Positions 48,384-59,769 of a stretch of DNA of 64,000 nucleotides are shown here, piece by piece (the stretch's first letter is position 1; every line of letters starts with the position of its first letter). A program made the position numbers and the translations under genes. The DNA lies in NCBI GenBank assembly GCA_025330725.1, contig JAIWND010000040.1, positions 158,086-222,085 of the forward strand, written 5' to 3'. This DNA is from Chlamydoabsidia padenii (lineage: Eukaryota > Mucoromycota > Mucoromycetes > Mucorales > Cunninghamellaceae). The notes under the pieces were generated by a model, which was not told the origin of the DNA, ran no database searches, and was given only the letters and a program-made list of their open reading frames with translations.

Positions 48384-49593
48384 GTTGTCACTGGATAAAT
48401 AAATAAAAAAAACCAAAAGAGACAGCAAAACATTTTTTTTTTCCTTCAGGGTTTTTAGTGCTATCGGGATTTTAAAATCGTGAGGAGGGTGAGTTAGGGA
48501 GTACACAAGGTAGGGTTAATAGCATCTAGATATAAAGTGTCAAGTTTTTTATTTTATTTCATACAGTCTAAAATAACATCCATTTATATACTACACCTGC
48601 ACTATGGTAATATGGACAAGTTTGTGCGGTGAAAACAGAGACTAAACCAAGTATGTGTTTGTGGAAGGAGGGGCCGTCACTTTGTTCATCGTTCAATCCA
48701 ACCAATGTTAAAGACAGACAGACAGAGAAAGAGTATGTGTGTTTTTATCACCAGGGTCTATTTAACAAAAGATATCTAGTTGATCATGTTGTTGACTACC
48801 CGGAGGTATTGAAGAAAAGAGTTACCTGTTCGAGTCGTCATGTTCACCACCACCACCACCACCACCACCACCACCACCACCACATTTGTAGTCATTTATC
48901 TTGTTGGTTATTGAGCTACTTACTATCAAGGGTAGGATTTGACTTGACTTGTAGATGATTGTGATAATTGAGGCTTTTACCATTTCCAGAACCTATCGAG
49001 ACGGAATGTCGAGGTGTGTAAAGCTGTAGGGTCAAAAAGTCGTTGTGTTATGGTTGATGTGTCCACCTAATCTTATCGGGATATGTAAAGCTGTGCGTCG
49101 AGAGGTCATGGTGTTATGAATCTTATCAATGTTTGGTGGAGTTTATCATACCATTGTTAGACCAGTTTTAAGATATCAAGATGCGGTTGATCAAGCTTTT
49201 GAATCGGCGACTGAAAACACAACACGATTTCCAAAAGAATGAAATAGTCTCGATTATGCATTTATTGTGACCACACACAAAACCATTTATTTATTTTATA
49301 AACTGGTAGAGGGGAAAATAAGATGTAAATAACAAAATAGTTTGCTTGGGTCATTGGTTTAACGTTGCCACAACGCATGTCACTCCTTGCTGATCCCGGT
49401 TTCAGAAAGAAAAAAAAAAAAAAGACTATGTAGATATTTGTAAACAATGATAATGATTTATTAGTTGAATGATATGCATGCTATGGCTTTTTTTTGTTTG
49501 TTGGTTAAAAACGGGTATGTGATACAATAATTATAGGGGAAGGGGAAGGGAGAGGGAGAATTATATCTATATAAAGACGGGGTGATGTGTAAT
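48384..49593. other. Intergenic with simple repeats
   Basis: No gene is seen. It contains a (CAC)n run (48845-48883) and an imperfect direct repeat around 49015-49055 and 49079-49118 sharing TGTAAAGCTGT and GTGTTATG. An A-run lies at 49408-49422. Confidence 0.5.
48845..48883 (+). repeat. (CAC)n trinucleotide repeat
   Basis: About thirteen CAC units in a row. It is not inside a supported gene. Confidence 0.95.
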
Positions 49594-50742
49594 TTAGTTT
49601 AATAGATTGTGTATGTCCATGACTGTACAGGTAGAGGTTGATGGTGTAGAAGATGTATTGCTGGTGGGTTGAGTAGATGATAAAAGAGAATGACCGTCTT
49701 TGTTGTTGTTATGTGGTTGCAAGTGTTTAGATGAGACGAGTGGTGTGTTGTAAAATGATGGAGAGGGAGATCGTGTCGATGGGGCTGATGAAGTCGATGG
49801 TGATGGTAATGGTTGTTCCTGAGTGAGATAAACAGATGGTCGTGAATGAACGAGTTCCTGTTCCTGTTGTTGTTGTTCCATGATAAAACTGGTTCCTTTG
49901 GTATTATCTCGATCAGTCGTATTGCTACTGCTGCTGTTGTTATTATTTGTTGATTTCCTTCGTAATGTTGATGAGCTTCCCCGAGCAAAAGCGCCATTTT
50001 TAAATTTCATCATGTGATTTGGGTCAATCGTCCAGTATCCACCTTTGCCTTTTGTTGATGTTTCCGAATCTTTCTTTGGTATCTTTTTGAAGCACCTGTT
50101 TAAAGAGAGATTATGTCGTATCGTATTCTATATAAATATATATATATATATATATATAAGTTAATATCATGATTAGTATCGGCATTGTTATTTAATCTCT
50201 TGTCCTTCGTAACACACGTGTACATAAATCCCGTAGGGCCCAAGCATTTTTTTTTTACCATTTTCATTTCATTTCATTACCTGCCAGCCAATATCATTTG
50301 CACCATACAAGGAAGGATATTTCAAAACAATCCATTGATATATTTCACGCAAGGTCAAACGTTCATTTTCAGCTTCCAAGATAGCCTGAGCAATCAACGA
50401 AGAATAGGAGAAGGGAGGCCGTCGTCGTTTCCTGGGAGGTTTCGTCACATTGGGCATCATTGGTATAAACGCTTCAGAGACAAAAGGTTGTTTAAGCTGA
50501 TGCTGTTGTTCTTCGATGCGATATTGTTTAACGGATGAAACCACATGAGGATGTCGCATAGCCACTGGAATACTTGGGAGAGGACGCTTGGTTTCAGTGG
50601 CAACCAGTTTATTGTCATTGTCGTATGTGCTGATTTGGTCATGGAAACTTTGTTGCAAGGTAAACCCCCTGTCACTATCGTTATCAAGGACGGCACTATC
50701 ATCGCTATTCCCTATTTTCGCATTTCTCCCTGCAAAAGACAT
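49594..50742 (-). CDS. Forkhead (winged-helix) transcription factor
   Basis: Two coding exons. Exon 1 starts [15 protein letters not shown] and ends within the forkhead domain: [49 protein letters not shown]. After one intron exon 2 continues with the recognition helix [20 protein letters not shown] and [12 protein letters not shown]. The tail is disordered with Asn, Ser and Gln runs ([16 protein letters not shown]) and ends VMDIHNLLN. The domain is complete. Fungal forkheads of this kind control cell-cycle or developmental genes (family knowledge); which one this is cannot be told. An upstream in-frame extension starting with a non-ATG codon was rejected. It is divergent from the ARID gene. 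Confidence 0.92.
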
Positions 50743-51172
50743 CAAAAGATTAAGAGAGAGAGATTTTGATATGGGAAGAAAGAGGGAAAGAATGAAATCC
50801 AAGTCCACTTGCCCCACACACCCTTATCTTCCATATGTTTCAACCCCCGCTTTCTTCCAGCCCCTTTCCATTTTTACTGCTCTTGAATTATCTTCTTTTG
50901 CTATGACATCATTTCTCCCTTTTTATCATCACACCAATATGATGATAACGACGTATCACGATCACTTTACGATGATGCTTGTTATGTGGGGAAGAGGAGG
51001 GTTCAATTGAACAAAAAACCCTCGTATGATTCAATGTATCAAAACCATGTGTATTCGATTAAAAGTCCGCACTGCGACTCGAGTTTCGATTAATGTACCC
51101 ACCTTTTTTTTCTTTTTTTTTCTTTCACTAATACTTTTTTTTTCCTCCCTTGATACTGGTGCAGCATCAGTC
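50743..51172. promoter_or_regulatory. Divergent promoter, forkhead / ARID gene
   Basis: A 430-bp interval between opposed starts with pyrimidine-rich stretches on the ARID side (51103-51150). Individual sites are not provable. Confidence 0.45.
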
Positions 51173-51297
51173 ATGTCAAAAGTTGCTTTGGATGACATTG
51201 AAAGAACACCAGAGTATATTAATTTTATACAAGATTTGCAGCGATTCCATGTATCAAAAGGGTAAAAAGGATAGAATGACAACCAACACAACTCATT

Positions 51298-51340
<43 letters not shown>

Positions 51341-54079
51341 CGTTTTGTTAGGACCACCTTACAAACGGAACCTGTCCTTGGCGGAAAGAAAATAGATTTA
51401 TACAAACTATTCCAAGCTGTAACCAAATCGGGTGGATTCGACCAGGTAAGAACAACTGGTGAAAACATGCTGTAACATTTTATCTAAACCTTACTCTTCT
51501 AGGTGACAAAGAATCGTACTTGGAAACAAATAGGCGACTCTTTTGAATTCCCTCCCACATGCACAAATAGTGCCTACATTTTAAAAGGTTTATATATAAG
51601 GAATCTGGTAGGTGTACTCATAATTCGGCATCATGTGGAAACTCACTTTATGTTTTTGTATCCTTCTTTTATAGATTGGTTGGGAAGAAGAAGCACTTTG
51701 GGGCAAAGAATGGATTCCACCAACTGAACTACTAGGACCTGTAAGTATCAAAAAGGAAACTGTATCCTGTATTTAACCATATGTATATTTTGTAGGATGC
51801 ACATAAAGCTTCCACTTTGGCAGGGAAATCATATAGCAAGACACGTGTACGACAGCGACAACATAGCAACGACCCTCCTCCCTCTGTAAATCATCATCAT
51901 CACCATCATATCCACTATCATACTTTGCAACAACAACGACCTATTCAGCCACAACCAAATGTGACTCTGTATCCATCACCTCATGAACAACATTGCACTT
52001 TTATACATGATCAACCTTTTACACCTGATATATTTGTCGAATTGGCATCTCAGTTTGTACCACCTACTGATCGAGATATTATTGATCAACCTCATCATCA
52101 ATGCTCTATTTCCGAATATCATCATCAAAACCCACCATCTTATCATGCACACACCACGACAGAAGATTCTCCAGGTAAGAAAAAGGTGATCTCTCTCTCT
52201 CTCTCTATAGTGAATGACTAGTCTAATTACTTTATTTATTCTACCTAGTCCATACCTCATTTGACAGTAATACCAAAGATCAAATACTTGCAGCATTACA
52301 AAATGGATCGCACACTCAAGTTGAATGGGCATTAAAAATCATGGTCACCATCTCATTCGAATGCCCTGAAGAACTACGATTGGATCGAAACCCACTCTTA
52401 CTGGAACTCTTACTCGAAATCACCAAAGTATCATTACAACAAAGCGAAAAAGCTGAATGCATGATGGAACACACCTTACAAATCCTTCATATCCTCCGCA
52501 ACTTCTCCTTTATCCCTGAAAATGCAAGACTATTGGCGGCAAGTACTCAATTGAAACAAATGATGGTCAAGAGTCTCGTACTGTCGTCTTCTCACTACAC
52601 ACATTGTATCGATGTACTGGAAAACATTGCTCGGTTTATCGATATTGGACCTAGTGACAATTATATCTTGTGTTTGGCAAGCTTGGTGTACACCAACGAA
52701 CGACATGTCCTTCTAGGCTCTATGCGTGTCTTGACTTTACTCTCACTCAACAAGAACAATCAGACCGCCTTGATTCCTGGTTCTGCTCAATCCGCTGGCC
52801 GTATTCTGCAACTATTGGTGGTGAATGATGAAGAAGTGATTGGTGCAGCATTGGAATACTTGTATCAATATACTAGGATATCCAACTCTTTTAGACTACA
52901 ACTCTTGACCGCTCACTCGGGGGCTGATATCGGTATTTTAGTGTCTCTTTTGGTGGCGAAATCGAAATATTTTAAGCCTCAGATTGTCGTGGAAGAAGAT
53001 GTGACACTATCGGATCGACAACAACAACAGAATGTCACTGTAGGGGAAAATAGATCTCATGCAACAAGTCCAGTGTGTAGTACTGACCATGGTGCTCTTC
53101 CTTGTGTGCCGAATCTGACAAGTTATCAAGAACTGGACGAACCTTACCGATGTTTAGGATGGTAAGATGACAAAAAAATAAAAATGTAGATTAACGACGC
53201 TTATTCTTAACTGTCTGTCTTATGGGTAGGCTCAAGGATAAGTTTGAATTGGCTGATTCTAGCTCGGTACTTTCTTTGGATGATATGTACCTACTCTACG
53301 AAATTCGATTTGGGCACGAACGGGCATTGAAAATCAAGGACTTTTACACTGTGCTTAAAATTGCCTTTCCCAGAACATCATCAACACCATCGGATGGACA
53401 ACAGCCTGAACATCAACACATCTTTGGCCCTGTATTGGAAGGCACTTATGTCCGGGGTATTCAAATCAAAATATCCATTTTACAAGATGGCAAGTAATAA
53501 ATACCCTCTCTCTTATCAGGTGATAATGACTGATCATTCTTTTTTGTTTCTTGCTCCCATGTAGGATCTGATATATTGTGTCAATGGACAGACTGTCAAC
53601 AAACCTTCCAAGACGAAATCTTACTGCAGCGACATATTCTACATGATCATATTGAATCAAGCGACGACGTGTGTATGTGGACTGATTGTGAAAAGACGGA
53701 ACCATTCAATGACAAGGTGGATTTTGCAACACATCTTGCAACTCATTTTGGTGACGAAGAACATCCTCAACACTTGAAACAGCATGATTCCCCAGAAGTG
53801 GTTGTTCCCACATTTGCATCCCTATCATTGAATACTAAAGTATCATCATCAACATCTTCCTCACCAAATGTATTATTATCATCATCATCACCAACCTTGG
53901 ACACGTCGCCGGTACAAGGCGTATCACTGGTGGCAGCTCATCTATTACACCAGTTATCTAGAGATCCGAAAAGTCATGTCTACTTTATGCCTTACGAGCG
54001 TGAACTGATCTTGATCGGCCAACAGCGACCTCGATTGACACCTTATATTCAAGCCATCTTTTCCAACTTTAGATTCTAG
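51173..54079 (+). CDS. RSC9: ARID-RFX-C2H2 chromatin-remodeller subunit (RSC9/ARID2 type)
   Basis: The start MSKVALDDIERTPEYINFIQ opens an ARID domain that continues across introns: LGGKKIDLYKLFQAVTKSGG, NRTWKQIGDSFEFP and AYILKGLYIRNL. A His/Gln-rich linker follows, then an armadillo-like helical region (EWALKIMVTISFECPEELRL, LLLELLLEITKVSLQQSEKA). An RFX-like winged-helix region comes next (ALKIKDFYTVLKIAFPR). A C-terminal pair of C2H2-type fingers follows (CQWTDCQQTFQDEILLQRHI with HDH; CMWTDCEKT with HLATH). This order matches animal ARID2/BAF200 and fungal RSC9, subunits of PBAF/RSC remodellers (family knowledge). The frame ends IQAIFSNFRF. An intron near 51300-51341 is almost pure T. 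Confidence 0.88.
51300..51341. repeat. Poly-T tract in an intron
   Basis: About 42 consecutive T residues form most of the first intron of the ARID gene. Confidence 0.95.
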
Positions 54080-54370
54080 CCTTTGTACGTATAAATCATG
54101 AATAAAATAAAATAAAACAAGTTGATAATATGCTGCCCAGCTAAACTGTGCTTATGCGGTCTTTCAAATGTAGGCTACACAAGAATCCAGTGGGGGCACT
54201 TTTTTATACTTTTTACCCCTTTCCCCTTTATATATCTTCTTTCCTTCTTCCTCTTCTTTTTAATCACCTTTAATCATATACCCATTTACATTACTTTATA
54301 GATCCCCCCTCTCTCTCTTACCTTTATACCCTTAATAGCAGATACGATCCTTTGATCCATTCTTCTACTC
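54080..54370. other. Spacer, 3' flank and promoter
   Basis: Contains repeated AAATAAAATAAAA near 54098 (possible polyadenylation) and pyrimidine-rich sequence before the next start. Confidence 0.45.
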
Positions 54371-56901
54371 ATGCCCAATCCTCTTGTTGTGAACTCCCAA
54401 TTGAATCAGCACCACGGAGTACCTCCTTTTGCCACCCACACAATCCACAAACAAGGCAACCAACAAGCCAAGGTGACTCTACTACATGAAATCGAACAAA
54501 CGGATGGTGCGCTTGGTTTCTTGACTGAACAAGACGATGGATCGACGGTTACTTCTTCCCCAAGCATTCCTGAACACATTGATTTTAATTTGGTCTATAC
54601 ACTGCATACATTTGAAGCCACGGTGGAAGGTCAGGCCTCGGTCGCCAAAGGAGATGCTTTGGTTTTATTGGATGATACAAACTCTTATTGGTGGTTGGTC
54701 AAGGTCTTGAAATCTAATAAAGTGGGTTACATCCCGGCTGAAACTATTGAAGCAAGTTTTTGATTTTCTTTCTTTATTAATTAATTAATTAAAAACTAAT
54801 CTTTTTATTTTCATGGTAGACAACTTTTGAGCGTTTGGCGCGTTTGAACAAGAACAAGAACGTCAAGGTTGGTTGTATGTATGTGAGGCAAACGAATACT
54901 CGATCTCACCTTCTGTTTTTTTTGTTTGTTCTGGGTTTAGATTACTACCAGCCTACTCGACAACTCGATGACAATACCAAATACACTCAAGAAACATCGT
55001 AATGTAACCATGGCAAAGGATATCTTGTATCAGTCACACATCATTCTGCTAGGTGACGGTAACGAGGAAGTGGAAGATGTTTATGAAGAATGGCAAGACA
55101 CCATGGTGGACCAGACACTGGATCCTTATCTTTCTGTGGTGGATTTGACTAGGGACAGCATTGGATCAGGCGGACCAACTATGACGGGCAATGATGATAT
55201 ACCTATAGCCAGCATCACAGGACATTTACCAACATGGAATGACACTACAATCGCAATACATCATACAACTCCTTTGACAAACAGCAAGGCGATCAAGAAA
55301 CCGGCGTCCTTGTTGCGTATCTTCTCACGAGCGAAACGATATGATAAAAAGCAACATGGATCAGTAGTGACATTACCTCAATCGGGCCCATTCTCGATCA
55401 TACCACCTGACAAACCACATTCGTCAATGACTCGGGATGCTTCGACTATTGTGCTACGTGTTTATGCAGGAAATATCAACGTTAATGCAACTTATCACTC
55501 GGTATTGGTAAATGATGATACAAATGCGGATGATCTACTTGGACAAGCACTGGATCGGTTCCATATCACACAGATCGAAGGTAAAACATGTGGCGATCGA
55601 CAAGTCTATAGGACAACAACTGGTCATCAACAATCCATGGGCGTAGAATACTACTTGTCAATCAACTCTGTGAATGACGGTAAGTAAACCGGATGGGTTT
55701 ACATGCATGAATTTTTGGCTCAATCCCTTCCCTCTGTTTAGATGAATGGATCCTCTTACCACAAGATAAACCATTGCTGATGTATCGATCTTTGACAACA
55801 CATTTGACAACACCGATGCCTTTCAACAGGTCTCGAATGGAATACAACCCAGCCGATACCGAAAAGAACAATAGCGTTCGATTCTACCTCCACAAACGGA
55901 TCAAGAGGACGGACGAACGGGATGGCAATTTATATGTCAAAGTATCACTGTATCATCAAGATACCGACACGACCTTTTTGAAACACGCCAACTCGGCCAC
56001 ACGCTTCTCTGTCCTGCGAAAGAAATCAATGCTTCCCAATACAATCAGTCACAGCCAAATTGACAAATTGATAGCTGTCCCGTCCCTTGCCACCGTGGCT
56101 GATTTGACTGATATTGCTCTCGACAAATTCCATCTTTTACACCAACCTGGCCACGGATACTGCCTGACACTCAATGTCAACCATCAAGGTAAGATCCATA
56201 TATCCCTCCTACAATGACTAATGAACACTTTCTCCCTTTCTTATCTATCACTTAGAAAGACAAATCTATCCACATAGCAAGTTGATAGACATTATATCCA
56301 ACAATAGCAAGCATCAACAATTCGTGCTACGCTCATTACACCAAACCCAATTCACCCACCCTTCACCACTGTTAACACCTGTCCCCATCATGCAACTTGA
56401 CACTAGTACAGAAATAATACTACGAAGACTGGAACGGGCTCATCGAAACAACAATGAGACGCCGAAAAGACTCCATCTGAACCCTCATCAACCTAAATTA
56501 TCCGTCATGCGTAATGTCAATCAGGGCGTGGATATCTACTTGCCTCATGGGATGTTACGAAGCAAACCTCTGGGTCCTTACCATACTCATTGTATATTGA
56601 TGACACGAAGGGAAGAGGGGTGGAACATCGTCACCCAGCGCACGTTGGGTACGTTTACCACCACCAGCCATGTGTCGGAAGGTGTGGCTGATTCGGATCT
56701 AAAGGCTCTTGTTGAATTCGGTACTAAAGCGTTGGAATCTACTACAGGAGCTGGATTCTCCTTAGATGTGTCATCTAATTTTGATGAACTTGAATCTGTA
56801 GGTTGAACAAAAAGGGGTGGGATTGGATGGACTGACTGACTGGACCTTTTTTTTTTACGTAGGAATTGCATCGAATCATGGCCATTCATACCATCACCTA
56901 G
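54371..56901 (+). CDS. SH3 plus Ras-association scaffold (Bud14/Tea4-like SH3)
   Basis: The start MPNPLVVNSQLNQHH is followed by an SH3 domain (FNLVYTLHTFEATVEGQASV, KGDALVLLDDTNSYWWLVKV, KVGYIPAETIE) and TTFERLARLNKNKNVK. That combination is characteristic of fungal Bud14/Tea4-type polarity proteins. Downstream are two Ras-association-like (ubiquitin-fold) regions: STIVLRVYAGNINVNATYHS with DADDLLGQAL-like helix, and SVRFYLHKRIKRTDERDGNL with VADLTDIALDKFHLL. The end, after a GTAGGT...TAG intron, is ELHRIMAIHTIT. Bud14/Tea4 link microtubule tips, PP1 and formins at growth sites (family knowledge). RA domains would add a GTPase link; the function of this combination is inference. Confidence 0.78.
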
Positions 56902-58042
56902 TTTAGATAATTATAAATTTGTGTTATGACTTTTATACTGTATTTGTTTGTTAATGCATCTCTTCTCTTACAAACTCAACGTCTTTTAAACCCCGGTTTA
57001 ATCCCAGTCTTTTAAAACTTTTTTTTTTTGGAACGTCGATGTTGACCGCACTTGTAGGGTGCCGACCATTTGGCCAAAGGCCAAGGGGAGTAGGGGATAA
57101 AACCTGGAGCCTAATAAACCACATAAACGTTAGACCACATCAAACCACGTATCCGCTCCCGAGAGGGCGACGACTTACCATAGCGAAGCGGAGGTCGAAG
57201 ACTAAAAAATGATGGAATAAATCTCAAATTCAACGTCTTCTAATCTCAATGAGTCTCAAAAGTTCGCCATAGTTTTTGAGGAACCGCAAAAAGTTCGTCA
57301 AATGTCTCGTTTAAAAAAAAAAATCCTGTTTTTTTTTTTTTTCAGAAATTGCTTCTCGAATTTTATGAAAATAAAGTCTGTCATCTTGAACTCCCCTATT
57401 CGTATGATTTTTTATAGAACGGCGTTAAATCGATACAGTCGGCCCAGGCCTCAAAGTGTCAAGTTTTTGTAGTAGGCTACACACATAATTTGATAGATAA
57501 ACCTAGGGATAATACGTATTTATTGATAAAGAAAATAATAAAAACATTCTATTCTATAAACTACATACTATATATTATTAACTAAGACTGTTCATTCGAG
57601 GATAAACTTCTAGTACCAACATCATCGCCTATAATGATGGATGTTTTGACCTTGTCACATAGTTCGCCCACCAAGACATCATTAAGTACCCTTTTGTTCG
57701 CATTATGGGTGGATTTGATAGTGTTTTCCTTTCTAGGATACCTACCTTGTCATTAAAGTCCAATGTCATGGTGTCATTTGTAATACTGGTGTTGACATCA
57801 GGGACAGAGGAAAAGTCAGAGACTAATGCAGAAGAAGTAGAGGAGGCAGGAGAAGCGAGAGGCACCTAAGGAAACGAGGTAATAGAAGAAGCTGTAGTAG
57901 GGTATTACCTTCAATTTGGATGGGAGGAATTCATGCTTTCAGATTCCTGATATGAAGAGATTGAGAGTTGGTGATGGAAGACATTGTTGAATGGTGAAGG
58001 TTGAAGTAATAAAAAAGAACTGTGGAAGGAGAAAGAAACGAG

Positions 58043-58074
<32 letters not shown>

Positions 58075-58346
58075 GCTGATCCAATTCGTGACTAAAGATT
58101 TTTTGTGGCGATTTGAGGATCTCGTGCCATAATATCATCCTCACTTTTTCTCTATCTATTTTTATCTGCCTATTCTCGATAATCATTCTTGAATAAGAAA
58201 AGAAAAAAAGACTCGGGAACTTCGTTTTACCGGTATATCCTGATTGGCTGAACAATTAAAAGGGGGATGAAAAAAATAAAGTGAATCGATTCAAACCCAG
58301 TCTTTTTACATTCTTTTACTTCGTAATCTTCCTACTTTTTACTATA
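56902..58346. other. Intergenic with a possible SINE relic and a weak gene fragment
   Basis: No clear gene is seen. On the minus strand around 57170-57021 there is a tRNA-promoter-like arrangement and an A-run. At 57990-57598 there are short minus-strand frames. A poly-A tract is at 58049-58071. The last ~80 bp form the leader of the Sec14 gene. Confidence 0.4.
57598..57990 (-). pseudogene. Short serine-rich coding fragment, uncertain
   Basis: Minus-strand frames give MSSITNSQSLHIRNLKA, then after a GT-AG-like gap LASPASSTSSALVSDFSSV and NDTMTLDFNDK, and in another frame RVLNDVLVGELCDKVKTSII ending SLSSNEQS. It could be a small spliced gene or a relic. No joining kept one open frame from an ATG to the last stop, so it is listed as broken or uncertain. 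Confidence 0.25.
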
Positions 58347-59461
58347 ATGGATTTCTTTAGGTCAAGCAAACAAAAACCTTCTACTGAAGCACCTACCAGT
58401 GAAAAAGAACCTGTGCATGATCCCATCCTCATTGTCCAGAATGATTACCAACCAGTGCCTGCTCCGACCATGGACGACTCGCAGGTACAAAAACTCGGCC
58501 AATTACGAGACCATATCAAGACCATCATGTTGCCAGAATCCGACGACTATTACTCGAATGAAAAAGGCTTTTTAACCGATGCGACCCTTCATCGTTACAT
58601 GCGGGCAAGGAAATGGGACTACGAGGTAAAAGTATACGAAGAAGAAAAAACAATGAAACCGTATGTCTTAATAAGGTAAAATGACAGGCAGCGAAAACCA
58701 TGTTGGAGAACACGATTCATTGGCGCCGTGACTTTAAACCTGATCTATTGGATCCTGATTATATCCGGCCTGAAGCAGACACTGGCAAAATGTACTATAA
58801 TGGATTTGATAAAGCCGGACGACCTCTTTGGATTATGCGACCTCGCCATCAAAACTCGAAAGATGGTGAACGACAAATCAAGCATATTGTGTTTTGTTTG
58901 GAACGAGGCATTCGGTTGATGCCGCCTGGCGTGGAAACGATTGATATCATTATTGACTTTAAAGGTGCCATGGCTTCCCATCATCCTAGTCTGGCTACTT
59001 CAAAGAAATTCCTGGAAATTTTGAGTAACCATTATCCTGAGCGACTAGGTAAGAAGACTCTCTTCATATGAAATGAATGATACTCACTCCTTTTTATTAT
59101 ATATATTACAGGTTATGCTCTGATTGTCAAATGTAAGTAGAAACAAAAATACAAACTCACTCTCTCTCCTTCTAACTCTTTCTATTTAGCTCCTTGGTTC
59201 TTCTTGACTTCTTTCAAGTTGATATCTCCCTTTATTGATCCGGTGACCCGAGCAAAAATCAAGTTTGTTGTCGAACAACGGGGTGATAATGCCGATGGCA
59301 AGCGTGATGCCTCTGAATTGGCTTACTTGCCTGATTATATTCCTGAAGATCAAATCGAAACGGAATTCCATGGTGATCGCCCCTTTGTATTTGATATCGA
59401 TACTTATTGGTCTCGTCTCTTGGAAGTGACTGGCGATCCTCACAAGGTGATAGATTATTAG
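58347..59461 (+). CDS. Sec14-like CRAL-TRIO phospholipid transfer protein
   Basis: The start MDFFRSSKQKPSTEAPTSEK is followed by a CRAL-TRIO N-terminal helix region (FLTDATLHRYMRARKWDYE). The lipid-binding domain comes next: YYNGFDKAGRPLWIMRPRHQ, ETIDIIIDFKGAMASHHPSL, ILSNHYPERLGYALIVKSPW and FIDPVTRAKIKFV. It ends LEVTGDPHKVIDY. A 21-nt exon (59112-59132) encodes only YALIVK and shared codons. Four exons give about 310 residues. Sec14 proteins exchange phosphatidylinositol and other lipids between membranes (family knowledge); the subgroup looks closest to the CSR1/PDR16 kind but is unproven. The in-frame codon further upstream is GTG, so this ATG is used. Confidence 0.92.
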
Positions 59462-59769
59462 ATTCCCCCTGACATTAGAATAGAATACAAGACATAGTTG
59501 ATGGTTGGTGTGTTGGAAATAAAAACGATTGTGTAATAATATCATATTGTATTGTCAATAATGTATCCGTTTTTTATTTTTATATCCGCCTGTGTGACCT
59601 TTACTGCCCTATATAAATTTGTACCACAAACCCCTTAACTACTGTATATCGGATACCATTTTTTATATTCCGCCTATACAAACAGCATAAACCTGTATTC
59701 CATGAATACTTTTTATATCACTTGGGTAGCCTGTATGCAAGACAATCGTCCGATATCGAGTCAACAATG

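Noticed and set aside
48845..48883. CRISPR-like repeated CAC units
   Set aside because: It is a pure trinucleotide microsatellite without spacers.
50743..50817. N-terminal extension of the forkhead protein
   Set aside because: It depends on a non-ATG start; the ATG at 50742 is preferred.
57050..57180. A true tRNA gene
   Set aside because: Only weak box-like motifs are present; an acceptor stem and anticodon arm could not be folded by eye.
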